Assembly (NCBI GenBank): GCA_016933835.1
Contig: JAFGAC010000134.1
Location: forward strand, 26,511 to 90,510
Length of the DNA stretch: 64,000 bases
Reading direction: 5' to 3'
Origin: Clostridiales bacterium
GTDB taxonomy: Bacteria > Bacillota > Clostridia > Peptostreptococcales > Acidaminobacteraceae
Shown: one piece after another, positions 35,377 to 44,349 of the stretch
Layout: each line of letters opens with the position of its first letter
Numbering within the stretch: the first letter of the stretch is position 1
The notes under the pieces: generated by a model
Seen by the model: only the letters and a program-made list of their open reading frames with translations
Told to the model about the DNA's origin: nothing
The model's database searches: none
Made by a program: the position numbers and the translations under genes

Positions 35377-36447
35377 TTATAAATCTAATATTTCTTCGAT
35401 AATGTTCAGTAATGTTTTTACTTCATCCAATGTCGTTTCTGCCATATGAGCGATTCTAAATGTCTTTTCTTTTAAATCTCCGTAACCATTAGAGATCATA
35501 TAGCCTCTTTTAGCCAGTTCTTTATTCAAATCAGATACACTGATTTCTTTTGTATTTAAAATAGTAGTCAACGTGTTTGAAGCATATTGATCTTCTGCAA
35601 ACATGCTGAAATTTTTTCTTGCCCATTCCCTTACATATTTCGCCATTTCCAAATGTCTTGCAAATCTGTTTTCCAGACCTTCTTCATCTAAGATTTTGCT
35701 TAGCTGATAATCAAGTGCAAACATATGAGGTAAGGCTGGCGTTGACGGATATTGATAGTTTTTTCTTACTTTATCAACAAGCTCAACCAAATCAAAATAT
35801 AGTCCTCTGAATTCAACTTGTGTTGCAGCATTGTATGCTTTTTCAGAAACAGAAGCTATTGAAAGCCCCGCAGGAAGACCAAGACATTTTTGAGTTGAAG
35901 CAACACAAACATCTACTCCCCACTCATCAACTGGTATTTTTGTTCCACCTAACGATGAAACTGTATCTAAGCAAAAAATAATTTCTGGATATTTTTTTAC
36001 TACTTTTGCAATTTCTTCAAGTGGATTCATGATAGCAGTTGAAGTCTCATTATGAGTAATTGTAATCAAATCATATTCACCAGTCGCTAAAACCTTCTCT
36101 ACCATTTCAGGTGTTGTAGGATGTCCAAGCTCTGATTTGAAAATATCGGCAGGAACATTGTTCCCTTTTGCCATTTTGTACCATCTATCACCAAATGCGC
36201 CAACTGAGAAAACAGCTGCTTTTTTTCTTGTGCAAGATCGGATTGCAGCTTCCATCAAGCCGCTTCCGGATGAAGTAGACAGTACAATCGTATTGTTGGT
36301 ATACATCATTTTTTGCAGTTTTTCAGATATGCTTTTCTGGAGTTCTGTTGCCTCTTTTGTTCTATGACCTATTTGAGGTGTCGCCAACTTCTGTAATACA
36401 TCTTCCGCCACGTCCACAGGACCTGGAATAAATAATCTTTTATGCAT
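35377..36447 (-). CDS. Class V aminotransferase (alanine-glyoxylate / phosphoserine aminotransferase-like)
   Basis: A 356-residue fold-type I PLP enzyme. Start RLFIPGPVDVAEDVLQKL, PLP lysine in CVASTQKCLGLPAG, and a cofactor-binding SSGSGLMEAAIR stretch are all typical of the alanine-glyoxylate/serine-pyruvate aminotransferase group. Because serA lies directly downstream, the likely role is phosphohydroxypyruvate to phosphoserine, as shown for related archaeal and Thermotoga enzymes. No canonical SerC is present in this window. It leads the operon aminotransferase-serA-DUF1015-patatin. Confidence 0.88.
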   Translation of the reverse strand: MHKRLFIPGPVDVAEDVLQKLATPQIGHRTKEATELQKSISEKLQKMMYTNNTIVLSTSSGSGLMEAAIRSCTRKKAAVFSVGAFGDRWYKMAKGNNVPADIFKSELGHPTTPEMVEKVLATGEYDLITITHNETSTAIMNPLEEIAKVVKKYPEIIFCLDTVSSLGGTKIPVDEWGVDVCVASTQKCLGLPAGLSIASVSEKAYNAATQVEFRGLYFDLVELVDKVRKNYQYPSTPALPHMFALDYQLSKILDEEGLENRFARHLEMAKYVREWARKNFSMFAEDQYASNTLTTILNTKEISVSDLNKELAKRGYMISNGYGDLKEKTFRIAHMAETTLDEVKTLLNIIEEILDL

Positions 36448-36533
36448 ATAATAACCCTCCCAAATCTATTAAACTCGTTATAATAATAACATTTTACTTC
36501 CTATTGCTCAACTCTTTTGCATATTTATTAAAT

Positions 36534-37334
36534 TTAATAAATATTCGATTTTCGATGTTTTAAAACTGGTAATTCTTCTCTTATTCGATCAATTTCTTCA
36601 GAGTTGATGTCAACAATCAATACACTTTCCTTTTCATCCAGCTCAGACAAGACAGCTCCCCAAGGACTTGTTACTAAAGAATGTCCATATGCTTTATATT
36701 TTAAAATCTCGCTCCTCGCCGGAGACACAATCGCAAGAAACACTTGATTGTCGAGGGCTCTTGTTCTAGTCAAAATTTCCCAATGAGCTGGCCCAGTCAC
36801 CGTATTAAATGCAGCCGGAATAAAGAAATACTTTGCACCTTCCAATACCATCTTTCTAAAAAGTTCTGGAAAACGAATATCATAGCATATGGCGATGCCA
36901 ATTTTTCCAAAAGAAGTATCGATAACTGTTGTACTTTCACCTGGAGATAAGGTATCAGATTCAAAAAATGTAATGCCATCTTTTACATCAATATCAAACA
37001 AATGTATTTTTCTATGCTTACCTATTATTTTTCCCGATTCATTTGCTATGAAACAAGTATTGTATATTTTTCCATCAGATTTTTCAGGTATGCTGCCACC
37101 AATCAATAGAATTTTCAATTCTTTGGCGGTTGACTTTATAAATTCAACTGTTTCACCTGTTTCAGTTTCAGCATATGAAGAAAATTTGTCATTTTGATAA
37201 GGTGTATTGAACATTTCAGGTAGCATGATTATCTCCGCACCTTGATCATGTGCCTCTAAAATCATATCTTTCGCTTTCTTGATATTCTCTTTTTTATCAT
37301 CAACCACATCCATCTGTATCAAACCTATTTTCAT
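36534..37334 (-). CDS. Carbon-nitrogen hydrolase (nitrilase superfamily; omega-amidase-like)
   Basis: A 266-residue single-domain nitrilase-superfamily amidase with the full catalytic triad: Glu in LPEMFNTPY, Lys in KHRKIHLFDID and Cys in AICYDIRFPELFR. The size and the HLFDIDVKDG segment fit the omega-amidase/Nit2 group, which hydrolyses alpha-ketoglutaramate or deaminated glutathione. This would be a metabolite-repair function alongside glutamine metabolism. Its ATG directly follows the msrAB stop (TAA-ATG), so the two are translationally coupled. Confidence 0.9.
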   Translation of the reverse strand: MKIGLIQMDVVDDKKENIKKAKDMILEAHDQGAEIIMLPEMFNTPYQNDKFSSYAETETGETVEFIKSTAKELKILLIGGSIPEKSDGKIYNTCFIANESGKIIGKHRKIHLFDIDVKDGITFFESDTLSPGESTTVIDTSFGKIGIAICYDIRFPELFRKMVLEGAKYFFIPAAFNTVTGPAHWEILTRTRALDNQVFLAIVSPARSEILKYKAYGHSLVTSPWGAVLSELDEKESVLIVDINSEEIDRIREELPVLKHRKSNIY

Positions 37335-38408
37335 TTATTCAACTCCTTCAAACAAGTATTCAAGATAAGCATACCCTTTTTCAGATAAATTCTCTCGTGG
37401 TATGAATTCCAACGATGCGCCATTGATGCAATACCTAAGTCCCCCAGTTTCTTTAGGACCATCCTCAAATACATGTCCTAAGTGAGTGTCACCTATACGA
37501 CTTCGCACTTCGACTCTTTCCATGCCTAAAGTATTATCCTTATACTCTAAAACTACTTCATCAGAAATAGGATTTGTAAAACTCGGCCACCCTGAACCCG
37601 ATTCATATTTAGCCATTGATGTGAACAAAGGCTCTCCTGTTACAACGTCAACATAAAGTCCTATATTTTCACTCAAGTAATATTCACTGCTGAATGCACG
37701 TTCGGTCGCTTTGTTTTGTGTCACCTTGTATTGCAGTTCTGTCAATTTATTCTTTATTTCTTCATCACTCGGTTTAGCATATTTGTTTTCAGGAATGACC
37801 GTTTCATAAGCCAGATCCAGATTGATATGGCAATAACCATTTGGATTTTTATCAAGATAATCCTGATGATAGTCTTCAGCAAAATAGAATTGCTCAAGTG
37901 GTTCAACTTCGACCGCAATTGATTCATTATATTTCAATTGCTCTTTTTCCATAAAGTTATCAATAATTTCTCTTTCACTTCCATCAACATAATAAATCCC
38001 AGTTCGATATTGATTTCCAATATCATTCCCTTGCTGATCAACACTGATCGGATCAATTACTTTAAAATAGTAGATCAGCAATGTTTCCAAATCTACTTTT
38101 GTACTATCATACAGCACTTTGACTGTTTCAGCGTGTCCAGAATGATTATAGATCAAATCTTCATAAGAAGGATTCTCCGTGTCGCCATTTGCATATCCTG
38201 AAATTGTATCCACTACACCATAGACCCTAGCCATGTATGCCTCAACACCCCAGAAGCACCCTCCTGCCAGATATATTTCTTTTAAATCTGTCTCCTCATA
38301 CTGTATCTCTTTATTCACTGGAACCACCTCTCTTTCAATGCTTTTACTGCACGCAACAAATATTAGAAATGCACTTGCTATAATTAAAATGAATATGGTA
38401 TTTTTCAT
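37335..38408 (-). CDS. msrAB: Bifunctional peptide methionine sulfoxide reductase MsrAB, lipoprotein
   Basis: About 357 residues from the ATG at 38408, chosen for its ribosome-binding site (GAAGGTGA) and because it places a signal peptide at the start. The N-terminus is a lipoprotein signal ([19 protein letters not shown]), so the enzyme is anchored outside the membrane. MsrA follows, with catalytic Cys in GGCFWGVE. MsrB comes next, with [16 protein letters not shown] and the catalytic Cys in [11 protein letters not shown]. No CxxC zinc pairs are obvious in the MsrB part. The fusion repairs both methionine-S- and -R-oxide in exported proteins, needing an extracytoplasmic thiol reductant. Confidence 0.93.
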   Translation of the reverse strand: MKNTIFILIIASAFLIFVACSKSIEREVVPVNKEIQYEETDLKEIYLAGGCFWGVEAYMARVYGVVDTISGYANGDTENPSYEDLIYNHSGHAETVKVLYDSTKVDLETLLIYYFKVIDPISVDQQGNDIGNQYRTGIYYVDGSEREIIDNFMEKEQLKYNESIAVEVEPLEQFYFAEDYHQDYLDKNPNGYCHINLDLAYETVIPENKYAKPSDEEIKNKLTELQYKVTQNKATERAFSSEYYLSENIGLYVDVVTGEPLFTSMAKYESGSGWPSFTNPISDEVVLEYKDNTLGMERVEVRSRIGDTHLGHVFEDGPKETGGLRYCINGASLEFIPRENLSEKGYAYLEYLFEGVE

Positions 38409-38439
38409 TTTATCACCTTCTTTCTTTTGCCTTATACCC

Positions 38440-38461
38440 AATATTGTCAAGGAACAATATT
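38440..38461 (-). promoter_or_regulatory. Palindrome upstream of msrAB, possible operator
   Basis: A perfect inverted repeat with 8-bp arms, AATATTGT and ACAATATT, separated by 6 nt, lies 32-53 bp upstream of the msrAB start. A TATAAG (-10-like) follows on the minus strand. The geometry (8-6-8) equals that of the palindrome before the RluA operon, but the sequence differs. A redox-responsive repressor site is a possibility. Confidence 0.4.
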
Positions 38462-38549
38462 TAATTTATATTTTCCGATGCTCCCCACGAACAAATTGAG
38501 GCTACTGAAGAGAGGGTATTTTAGGTGAATTTCAATAAAAAACTCTAAT

Positions 38550-38572
38550 AAAAAAAGCGCTCGAAGCGCTCT
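38550..38572 (-). terminator. Rho-independent terminator of the degV-type gene
   Basis: On the minus strand AGCGCTTCGAGCGCT forms a compact hairpin followed by TTTTTTT, directly after the stop codon. Confidence 0.85.
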
Positions 38573-38573
38573 T

Positions 38574-39404
38574 TCAGTAGGAAATTATTATTCCTTTATT
38601 ATCTACATATAATGTACTTAAACCAGCCGTAGGTACAATCACTATATCCTTGAAATTGGCTTTTTCTTGAAAAATTTTCATAAGAGATTTTGCTCTCTCT
38701 TCGTTATTTGCATGAGCAATCGCTAAAACTTTTCCGGAAAAATCCTCACCTTTTTCCAAAACTATTTCGACCATTCGATTAAAGGCTTTATTGGAGCCTC
38801 TAGCTTTTTCAATCAGGACAATCTCACCATCCAACGCACCCATAATCGGCTTAATATGCATCAAAGTTGCGAGCGTTCCTTTGAATCTGGATATACGACC
38901 GTTCTTCATCAAGTTATCAAGTGACTCAGAAATAAAATACGTCTTCATGTTGGCAATATAGTCTTCAACTTTTTCAACAATTTCATCGAAAGTGAAACTC
39001 ATATCAACCAACTCTTTGATTTTTAATGAAACTAGCGTTTCTGCACCTGCCGCGCTTTTAGAATCGAATATGTGTATTTTTTTTCCGTTCTTGTATTCTT
39101 CTTCATACATGGTTTTAGCCAAACACGCGCTGTTGTATGTTCCGCTGAGTTTATCAGAAATTGTGACAGCAAAAACGTCTCCAATTTTTTTAAAATTTTC
39201 TAAAAAATCATTTGGAGACGGGCAAGCAGAACCTGCTTTTCCCGCTGCAAGCATCTCTTTTCTAAAATTATCAATATCCAAATTTTGATCATCTACATAT
39301 TCTTTATCATCCAGCACCAATTTGAATGGTATCAACTCAACAACAAGTGTTTTTTTCAGTTCCTCATTCATGTCATGAGAACTGTCTGCAATGACTCTAA
39401 TCAT
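38574..39404 (-). CDS. DegV family protein (fatty-acid-binding)
   Basis: A 276-residue DegV protein: opening RVIADSSHDMNEEL, the ligand-contacting TSxPS-type region as SACPSPNDFLENF, and the SDKLSGTYNSA and ISESLDNLMKNGRISRFKG blocks. DegV/FakB proteins bind a fatty acid and, as FakB, present it to the kinase FakA. No FakA (DAK-like) gene is in the window. Ribosome-binding site: AGGGGGATTTAA-ATG. It has its own terminator. Confidence 0.92.
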   Translation of the reverse strand: MIRVIADSSHDMNEELKKTLVVELIPFKLVLDDKEYVDDQNLDIDNFRKEMLAAGKAGSACPSPNDFLENFKKIGDVFAVTISDKLSGTYNSACLAKTMYEEEYKNGKKIHIFDSKSAAGAETLVSLKIKELVDMSFTFDEIVEKVEDYIANMKTYFISESLDNLMKNGRISRFKGTLATLMHIKPIMGALDGEIVLIEKARGSNKAFNRMVEIVLEKGEDFSGKVLAIAHANNEERAKSLMKIFQEKANFKDIVIVPTAGLSTLYVDNKGIIISY

Positions 39405-39513
39405 TTAAATCCCCCTTAATGAAAACGTTTCTTACTTCATTATATAAGATTTTATTCTCATTTACAAACAAAGAAAGAAAGGTTCTTCCTGATAGAAAAA
39501 CCCTTGCTTTAAA

Positions 39514-40131
39514 TCAAAATTCAACTGATTTCAAAATTCTTTCTTCTTTTACAAAAATCTCTTTTTCCATTCGATCAATTTCTTCCGTAATTTCTTCCAC
39601 AAATCCTTCATCTTTGATTGAAGATAAATTGATTCTGACATTTAAAATTGCAGATAGTACTGAAGTTCTTGCCATCATCGCCGCTACCATGCCATCAGTA
39701 ACCGCGTTCTTATTTCCTTTTTTGACTACAACTTCACAAATATCAATCATTTCGAAAGATTTCCTTGCAATGTTAAGTGGTGATAGCGCTGCAATTTTAA
39801 GTCCTTCTTGAATTTTCTGAGTTCTAACAAGTTTGTCTTCATCAGTTTCTTTAGGCATTTTAAATGCTTGCATAACTAAGTCGAAAGATTCAGCATCCTC
39901 ATCTATCATATCAAGGAATTCAAATCTCAAAGTCTCAAATTTACTTTGAATTTCTTTTATTTCATCTTCAACTTCAAGATAATTTTTCTTTCCAATGGTC
40001 AAATTCGCCACCATTTCAGCTAAAGCTGCACCGAGTAATCCTGATAACGCTGCAATGCTTCCGCCACCTGGCACTGGTTCCTTTGACGCGGTTTGATTTA
40101 TAAATTCTTTCAACCCCATATCTTTCAACAT
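39514..40131 (-). CDS. fchA: Formiminotetrahydrofolate cyclodeaminase
   Basis: Converts 5-formimino-THF to 5,10-methenyl-THF plus ammonia. The 205-residue protein is the stand-alone version of the FTCD C-terminal domain: VPGGGSIAALSGLLGAALAEMVANLT is the diagnostic N-terminal block, and a helical bundle follows. It is the last gene of the hut operon, 1 bp after hutI. Because the partner transferase is the separate ftcD gene, the two halves of the mammalian fusion are split here. Confidence 0.93.
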   Translation of the reverse strand: MLKDMGLKEFINQTASKEPVPGGGSIAALSGLLGAALAEMVANLTIGKKNYLEVEDEIKEIQSKFETLRFEFLDMIDEDAESFDLVMQAFKMPKETDEDKLVRTQKIQEGLKIAALSPLNIARKSFEMIDICEVVVKKGNKNAVTDGMVAAMMARTSVLSAILNVRINLSSIKDEGFVEEITEEIDRMEKEIFVKEERILKSVEF

Positions 40132-40132
40132 A

Positions 40133-41392
40133 TTAATATCCGTCCTTTGTGTAAATTATTTTTCCTTTTTTTATAACTGTTTCAACTGTAGAAACGCCGA
40201 AATGATAAGGAATGAACTGATATGATTCAAATTCATGAATCAATAGATCCGCCTGTTTTCCGACATCGATACTTCCAATGGTATCAGCTCTATCGATAGC
40301 AGCTGCAGCATTCAATGTAAGCGCCGTAATGGTCTCTTCAGGAGTCATTTTCATATATACAGTTGCCAAGGCTATCACTAGAGGAATCGACTCACTAAAG
40401 CAACTTCCAGGATTTAAATCCGTCGCCAATGCGACCGCCAATCCTGAATCTATCATATCCCTGGCACGTGCATATTCTTCTTTCAAACTGAATGCCGTCA
40501 AAGGCAATAAAGTGGCGATGACATTGTTTTCTTTCATCATTTGAATGCCTTTATCGGATACTTTCAATAAATGGTCCGCACTCGTAGCACCAAATTCTGC
40601 TGCCAATTCAGCCCCTCCAAGAGGGAAAATCTCATCAGCATGCATTTTTATCTTGAATCCTAGCTCACTGGCTTTTTTTAAATATTCCCGCGATTCTTCC
40701 AATTCAAAAACATTTTTCTCAGTAAATATATCAACAAATTCAGCAAGATTCTCTTTTTTCACAAATGGCAAGACTTCATTGTTGATCCATTGAATCACTT
40801 CTTTTTCCTTTCCCTTATCCTCAGGCATCACTGCATGAGGGCCTAAAAAAGTAGTGATGATGTCAATGTCATGCATCTGATTCATTTTTTTCATTACTTT
40901 AAGCTGTTTGATTTCTGTGTCGAAGTCAAGTCCATACCCACTTTTACCTTCAATGGTTGTCACACCAAATCGTACCATTGAGTCAAGCCTTCTAAGCCCT
41001 GACTTTACAAGTTCTTCGAATGAAGATTGTCTCGTTTGAGTAACAGATTTTACAATTCCCCCGCCACGATTCATGATATCTACATAAGAGTCCCCTCTTA
41101 GACGCCATGAATATTCATCAGCTCTATATCCGCCAAAAACAACATGCGTATGCGGATCAACAAATCCCGGTGTAACTGTTTTCCCTTTAGCCTCTATGAT
41201 TTCATATTCATCGAGATTCAGTCCATTAACGATTTGATCAAATGTGCCTACTTTCTCAATTAAGCCATTTTCAATCAATATCGAACCATTTTCAATGATT
41301 CCCAAATCATTCATCTCTTTACCTTTTTTTGCTTGAAATCCACTTACTGTTACTATTTGATTTGCATTTTTTATAATTGTTCCTTTTTTCAA
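40133..41392 (-). CDS. hutI: Imidazolonepropionase
   Basis: Hydrolyses 4-imidazolone-5-propionate to N-formimino-L-glutamate. The 419-residue amidohydrolase has the metal motif PHTHVVFGGYRADEY, further metal ligands in MHADEIFPLGGAEL and the catalytic ATDLNPGSC. The start is TTG with GGAG 9 nt upstream. It lies 6 bp after ftcD and 1 bp before fchA, within the histidine degradation operon. Confidence 0.95.
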   Translation of the reverse strand: MKKGTIIKNANQIVTVSGFQAKKGKEMNDLGIIENGSILIENGLIEKVGTFDQIVNGLNLDEYEIIEAKGKTVTPGFVDPHTHVVFGGYRADEYSWRLRGDSYVDIMNRGGGIVKSVTQTRQSSFEELVKSGLRRLDSMVRFGVTTIEGKSGYGLDFDTEIKQLKVMKKMNQMHDIDIITTFLGPHAVMPEDKGKEKEVIQWINNEVLPFVKKENLAEFVDIFTEKNVFELEESREYLKKASELGFKIKMHADEIFPLGGAELAAEFGATSADHLLKVSDKGIQMMKENNVIATLLPLTAFSLKEEYARARDMIDSGLAVALATDLNPGSCFSESIPLVIALATVYMKMTPEETITALTLNAAAAIDRADTIGSIDVGKQADLLIHEFESYQFIPYHFGVSTVETVIKKGKIIYTKDGY

Positions 41393-41398
41393 TTTAAT

Positions 41399-42298
41399 CT
41401 ACTCCATTAATCTTTTTTCCAATACTTGATTGGATGAAAACGCTTCTATTCCTAAATAATACTCTGCTGTTTGAATCAAAGCATCCATAGGTACAAGTCC
41501 TATCACTTCACTGCCGACAACATTGACACCATATCTTTTTGCTTCAATTCTTATCAGTTCAAAAGCTCTGTATAGTGGTGTTTTTGTGTAGTCAGTCAAA
41601 TTCATTGAAACTTGAGTCATATTTCTATCTTCCATAGAAATACCTATGGCTTTTACATATCTAAGGCCACCTGACAAGTGTCGCACGTTTTTTGCAATTT
41701 TATCTGCGATTTCAAAATTGTTCGTATCAAGATTGACATTGAATGCAACTAGCGGCATCCTTGCGCCAATAGCAACAATACCAGCTGTTGGATGAATATC
41801 GCTTCCAAAATCAGGCTTGAATTCTTCACTTTTAACCTTCTCAGCCATCTTTTCAAACTGCCCTTTTCGAAGCGATGCTAAATTCTCTCTATGAGTAGCA
41901 GAAGCACTTTTTTCATAAAGAAAACTTGGCATATCAAATTTCTCATATATTTCTTTAGCCGCTTCCTTCGAAAGAGACACTGCATCTTCAACTGTCATAC
42001 CCTTTAACGGGATAAACGGAATTACATCAACCGCTCCCATTCTAGGATGCTGGCCTTCATGCACATTCAAATCAATCAATTCGATTGCAGTACCTACTGC
42101 CGCAACTACTGCCTCTTTTACTTTTATTGGTTCACCGACAAGTGTCACTACCAATCTGTTATGATCTTCATCACTGCTGTAATCCAGCAATTTCACACCT
42201 TGCTTGTTCCTAAAGTTTTCAATGATCTTTTCTATTTTTACTTGGTCACGTCCCTCGCTGAAGTTTGGAACGCATTGAATTATTTGGCTTGTCTCCAT
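41399..42298 (-). CDS. ftcD: Glutamate formimidoyltransferase
   Basis: Transfers the formimino group from formiminoglutamate to tetrahydrofolate, releasing glutamate. It has 299 residues. The opening IIQCVPNFSEGRD and the folate-contacting blocks VNVHEGQHPRMGAVDVIPFIP-like (LNVHEGQHPRMGAVDVIPF) and ATHRENLASLRKGQFEKM are diagnostic. It is 10 bp after hutU. Its presence shows that the organism salvages a one-carbon unit from histidine instead of losing formamide. Confidence 0.95.
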   Translation of the reverse strand: METSQIIQCVPNFSEGRDQVKIEKIIENFRNKQGVKLLDYSSDEDHNRLVVTLVGEPIKVKEAVVAAVGTAIELIDLNVHEGQHPRMGAVDVIPFIPLKGMTVEDAVSLSKEAAKEIYEKFDMPSFLYEKSASATHRENLASLRKGQFEKMAEKVKSEEFKPDFGSDIHPTAGIVAIGARMPLVAFNVNLDTNNFEIADKIAKNVRHLSGGLRYVKAIGISMEDRNMTQVSMNLTDYTKTPLYRAFELIRIEAKRYGVNVVGSEVIGLVPMDALIQTAEYYLGIEAFSSNQVLEKRLME

Positions 42299-42308
42299 AG
42301 TAATCCTC

Positions 42309-44330
42309 CTATTTTTTAAAAAAATGATTGAATGTTTTTTCTATCAATTCATCATCTGCTACATATGGCAATGTAATATGATTCTCATCACCCATCTGGT
42401 TGTATTCCATTGAAGTTGTAATTGAATTTGCATTTCTTGCCCATGCACGTCTCGACACACCTACCATTACATCCCAAGGAATCGCACTCTTGATGATTTC
42501 ATCAACTCTTTCGCTTCCATCAAGCACAAGTCCAAATCCGCCATTGATCGCTTTTCCTATTCCAACACCACCACCATTGTGAAGCGCAACCATTGTCATG
42601 CCTCTAGCTGCATTTCCTGCAAAATCCTGTGTCGCCATATCAGCCAGCATATTGCTGCCATCTTTAATATTGGCTGTTTCTCTAAATGGCGAGTCCGTAC
42701 CACCAGTATCATGATGGTCTCTTCCAAGCATAATCGGTTCTACATCACCATTTCTTACCATTTCATTAAATTTAAGAGCGATATTCATTCTTCCCAGTGC
42801 ATCTTGATAAAGAATTCTTGCCTTAGTTCCCACAACAAGCTTATTTTTGAAAGCATCTCTAATCCATACCCAATTATCTCTATCTTGGCTTCTGCGATTA
42901 GGATCAATCATTTCCATTGCTGCATGGTCTGTCTTTAAAAGATCTTCTTCTTTACCTGATAAACATACCCATCTGAATGGTCCATAACCATAATCAAACA
43001 ACATAGGTCCCATGATATCTTCTACATATGATGGATAAATAAATCCTTCAGATTCATCTTTTCCATTGGCGCAGATAGCCGCTTCACCAGCATCAAGAAC
43101 TGCTTTCATGAAACTATTTCCATAGTCAAAGAAATAACTGCCTTGCTCGACTAATTGGTTGATTACTTTAAAATGACGTTTTAAAGATTCATCAACAAGC
43201 AATTTGAACCCTGCCTGATCTTCAGATAAGAGACGAGTTCTTTCTTCAAAACTAATGCCTGCAGGACAATATCCGCCTGTGTAAGGTTCGTGGCATGATG
43301 TTTGGTCAGACAGCAAGTCAATCTTGATATTATGCTCTCCAGCATATTCAAGTAGATCTACAATATTACCTATATATCCAATAGCTCTTGGTGTTTTTTC
43401 TTCAAGATATTTTTTTGCTTCTGAATAGACCTCAGCTAGATCTGAAGAATAACTGTCTATCCATCCTTGTTCATGACGTGTCAATACACGTGATTCATCT
43501 ACTTCCGCTATGATGCTTACACCACCGGCTATATTCATGGCCTTTCCTTGAGCGCCGCTCATGCCACCTAATCCAGAAGTAACATACAGAATGCCTCCAA
43601 GACCTTCATCATCTTTCACACCAAGTTTCATTCGACTGGCATTTAAAACAGTATTGTATGTTCCGTGAACAATTCCTTGAGGTCCAATATACATCCAACC
43701 ACCTGCAGTCATCTGTCCATAATTAGTCACACCCATTGCAGCAGCTTTATTGAAATGTTCTAAATCATCATATAAGCCTACCATCAATCCATTGGTAATA
43801 ACAACTCTTGGTGCATTTCGATGTGATTTGAATAATCCTAGTGGATGACCTGACATCATGACTAAAGTCTGATCTTCTTTAATCATTTCAAGGTATTTCT
43901 TTATCAAAAGATATTGCATCCAGTTTTGGCAACACTGTCCTGTTTCGCCATATGTAACTAATTCATATGGATAAAGTGCAATATCGAAATTCAAGTTATT
44001 GTCAATCATCACTTGAATACCTCTTGCTTCAGTGATACCTTTGTATTCGTCAATCGACTTTCCGACTATTTTTCCTTCAGGGCGATAGCGATATCCGTAT
44101 ATTCTTCCATAAGTCAATAATTCTTCCATAAATTCAGGCGCCAATACTTCATGGTGCTCTTCAGGAACATATCTAAGTGCATTTTTTAGCGCTATTTTCA
44201 TCTGATGATCAGATAAATTGACTTCTCTTTTAGGTGCTCTTCTGTATTGTGGATCAAATTCTTTTTTAGGGGGTAATTCACTGTCCAATTTTATAACCAT
44301 CGCTTCCCCTATCATATTGTTTTTTACCAT
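42309..44330 (-). CDS. hutU: Urocanate hydratase
   Basis: Hydrates urocanate to imidazolonepropionate using tightly bound NAD+. It has about 673 residues; the ATG at 44330 has better spacing from AAGGGGAG than the one at 44336. Family blocks include YGETGQCCQNWMQY, MMSGHPLGLFKSH, GGWMYIGPQGIVHGT, a Rossmann-like GLGGMSGAQGKA and DQTSCHEPYTGGYCP. It is longer than the classic HutU (about 555), matching the long anaerobe-type form. The operon lacks hutH (histidine ammonia-lyase) in this window. Confidence 0.95.
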   Translation of the reverse strand: MVKNNMIGEAMVIKLDSELPPKKEFDPQYRRAPKREVNLSDHQMKIALKNALRYVPEEHHEVLAPEFMEELLTYGRIYGYRYRPEGKIVGKSIDEYKGITEARGIQVMIDNNLNFDIALYPYELVTYGETGQCCQNWMQYLLIKKYLEMIKEDQTLVMMSGHPLGLFKSHRNAPRVVITNGLMVGLYDDLEHFNKAAAMGVTNYGQMTAGGWMYIGPQGIVHGTYNTVLNASRMKLGVKDDEGLGGILYVTSGLGGMSGAQGKAMNIAGGVSIIAEVDESRVLTRHEQGWIDSYSSDLAEVYSEAKKYLEEKTPRAIGYIGNIVDLLEYAGEHNIKIDLLSDQTSCHEPYTGGYCPAGISFEERTRLLSEDQAGFKLLVDESLKRHFKVINQLVEQGSYFFDYGNSFMKAVLDAGEAAICANGKDESEGFIYPSYVEDIMGPMLFDYGYGPFRWVCLSGKEEDLLKTDHAAMEMIDPNRRSQDRDNWVWIRDAFKNKLVVGTKARILYQDALGRMNIALKFNEMVRNGDVEPIMLGRDHHDTGGTDSPFRETANIKDGSNMLADMATQDFAGNAARGMTMVALHNGGGVGIGKAINGGFGLVLDGSERVDEIIKSAIPWDVMVGVSRRAWARNANSITTSMEYNQMGDENHITLPYVADDELIEKTFNHFFKK

Positions 44331-44349
44331 GTTCATTCTCCCCTTCCAA

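Noticed and set aside
39419..39811. A 130-codon plus-strand reading frame over the 3' end of fchA
   Set aside because: It is the antisense shadow of the cyclodeaminase gene, with low-complexity Ser/Phe-rich composition typical of such shadows.
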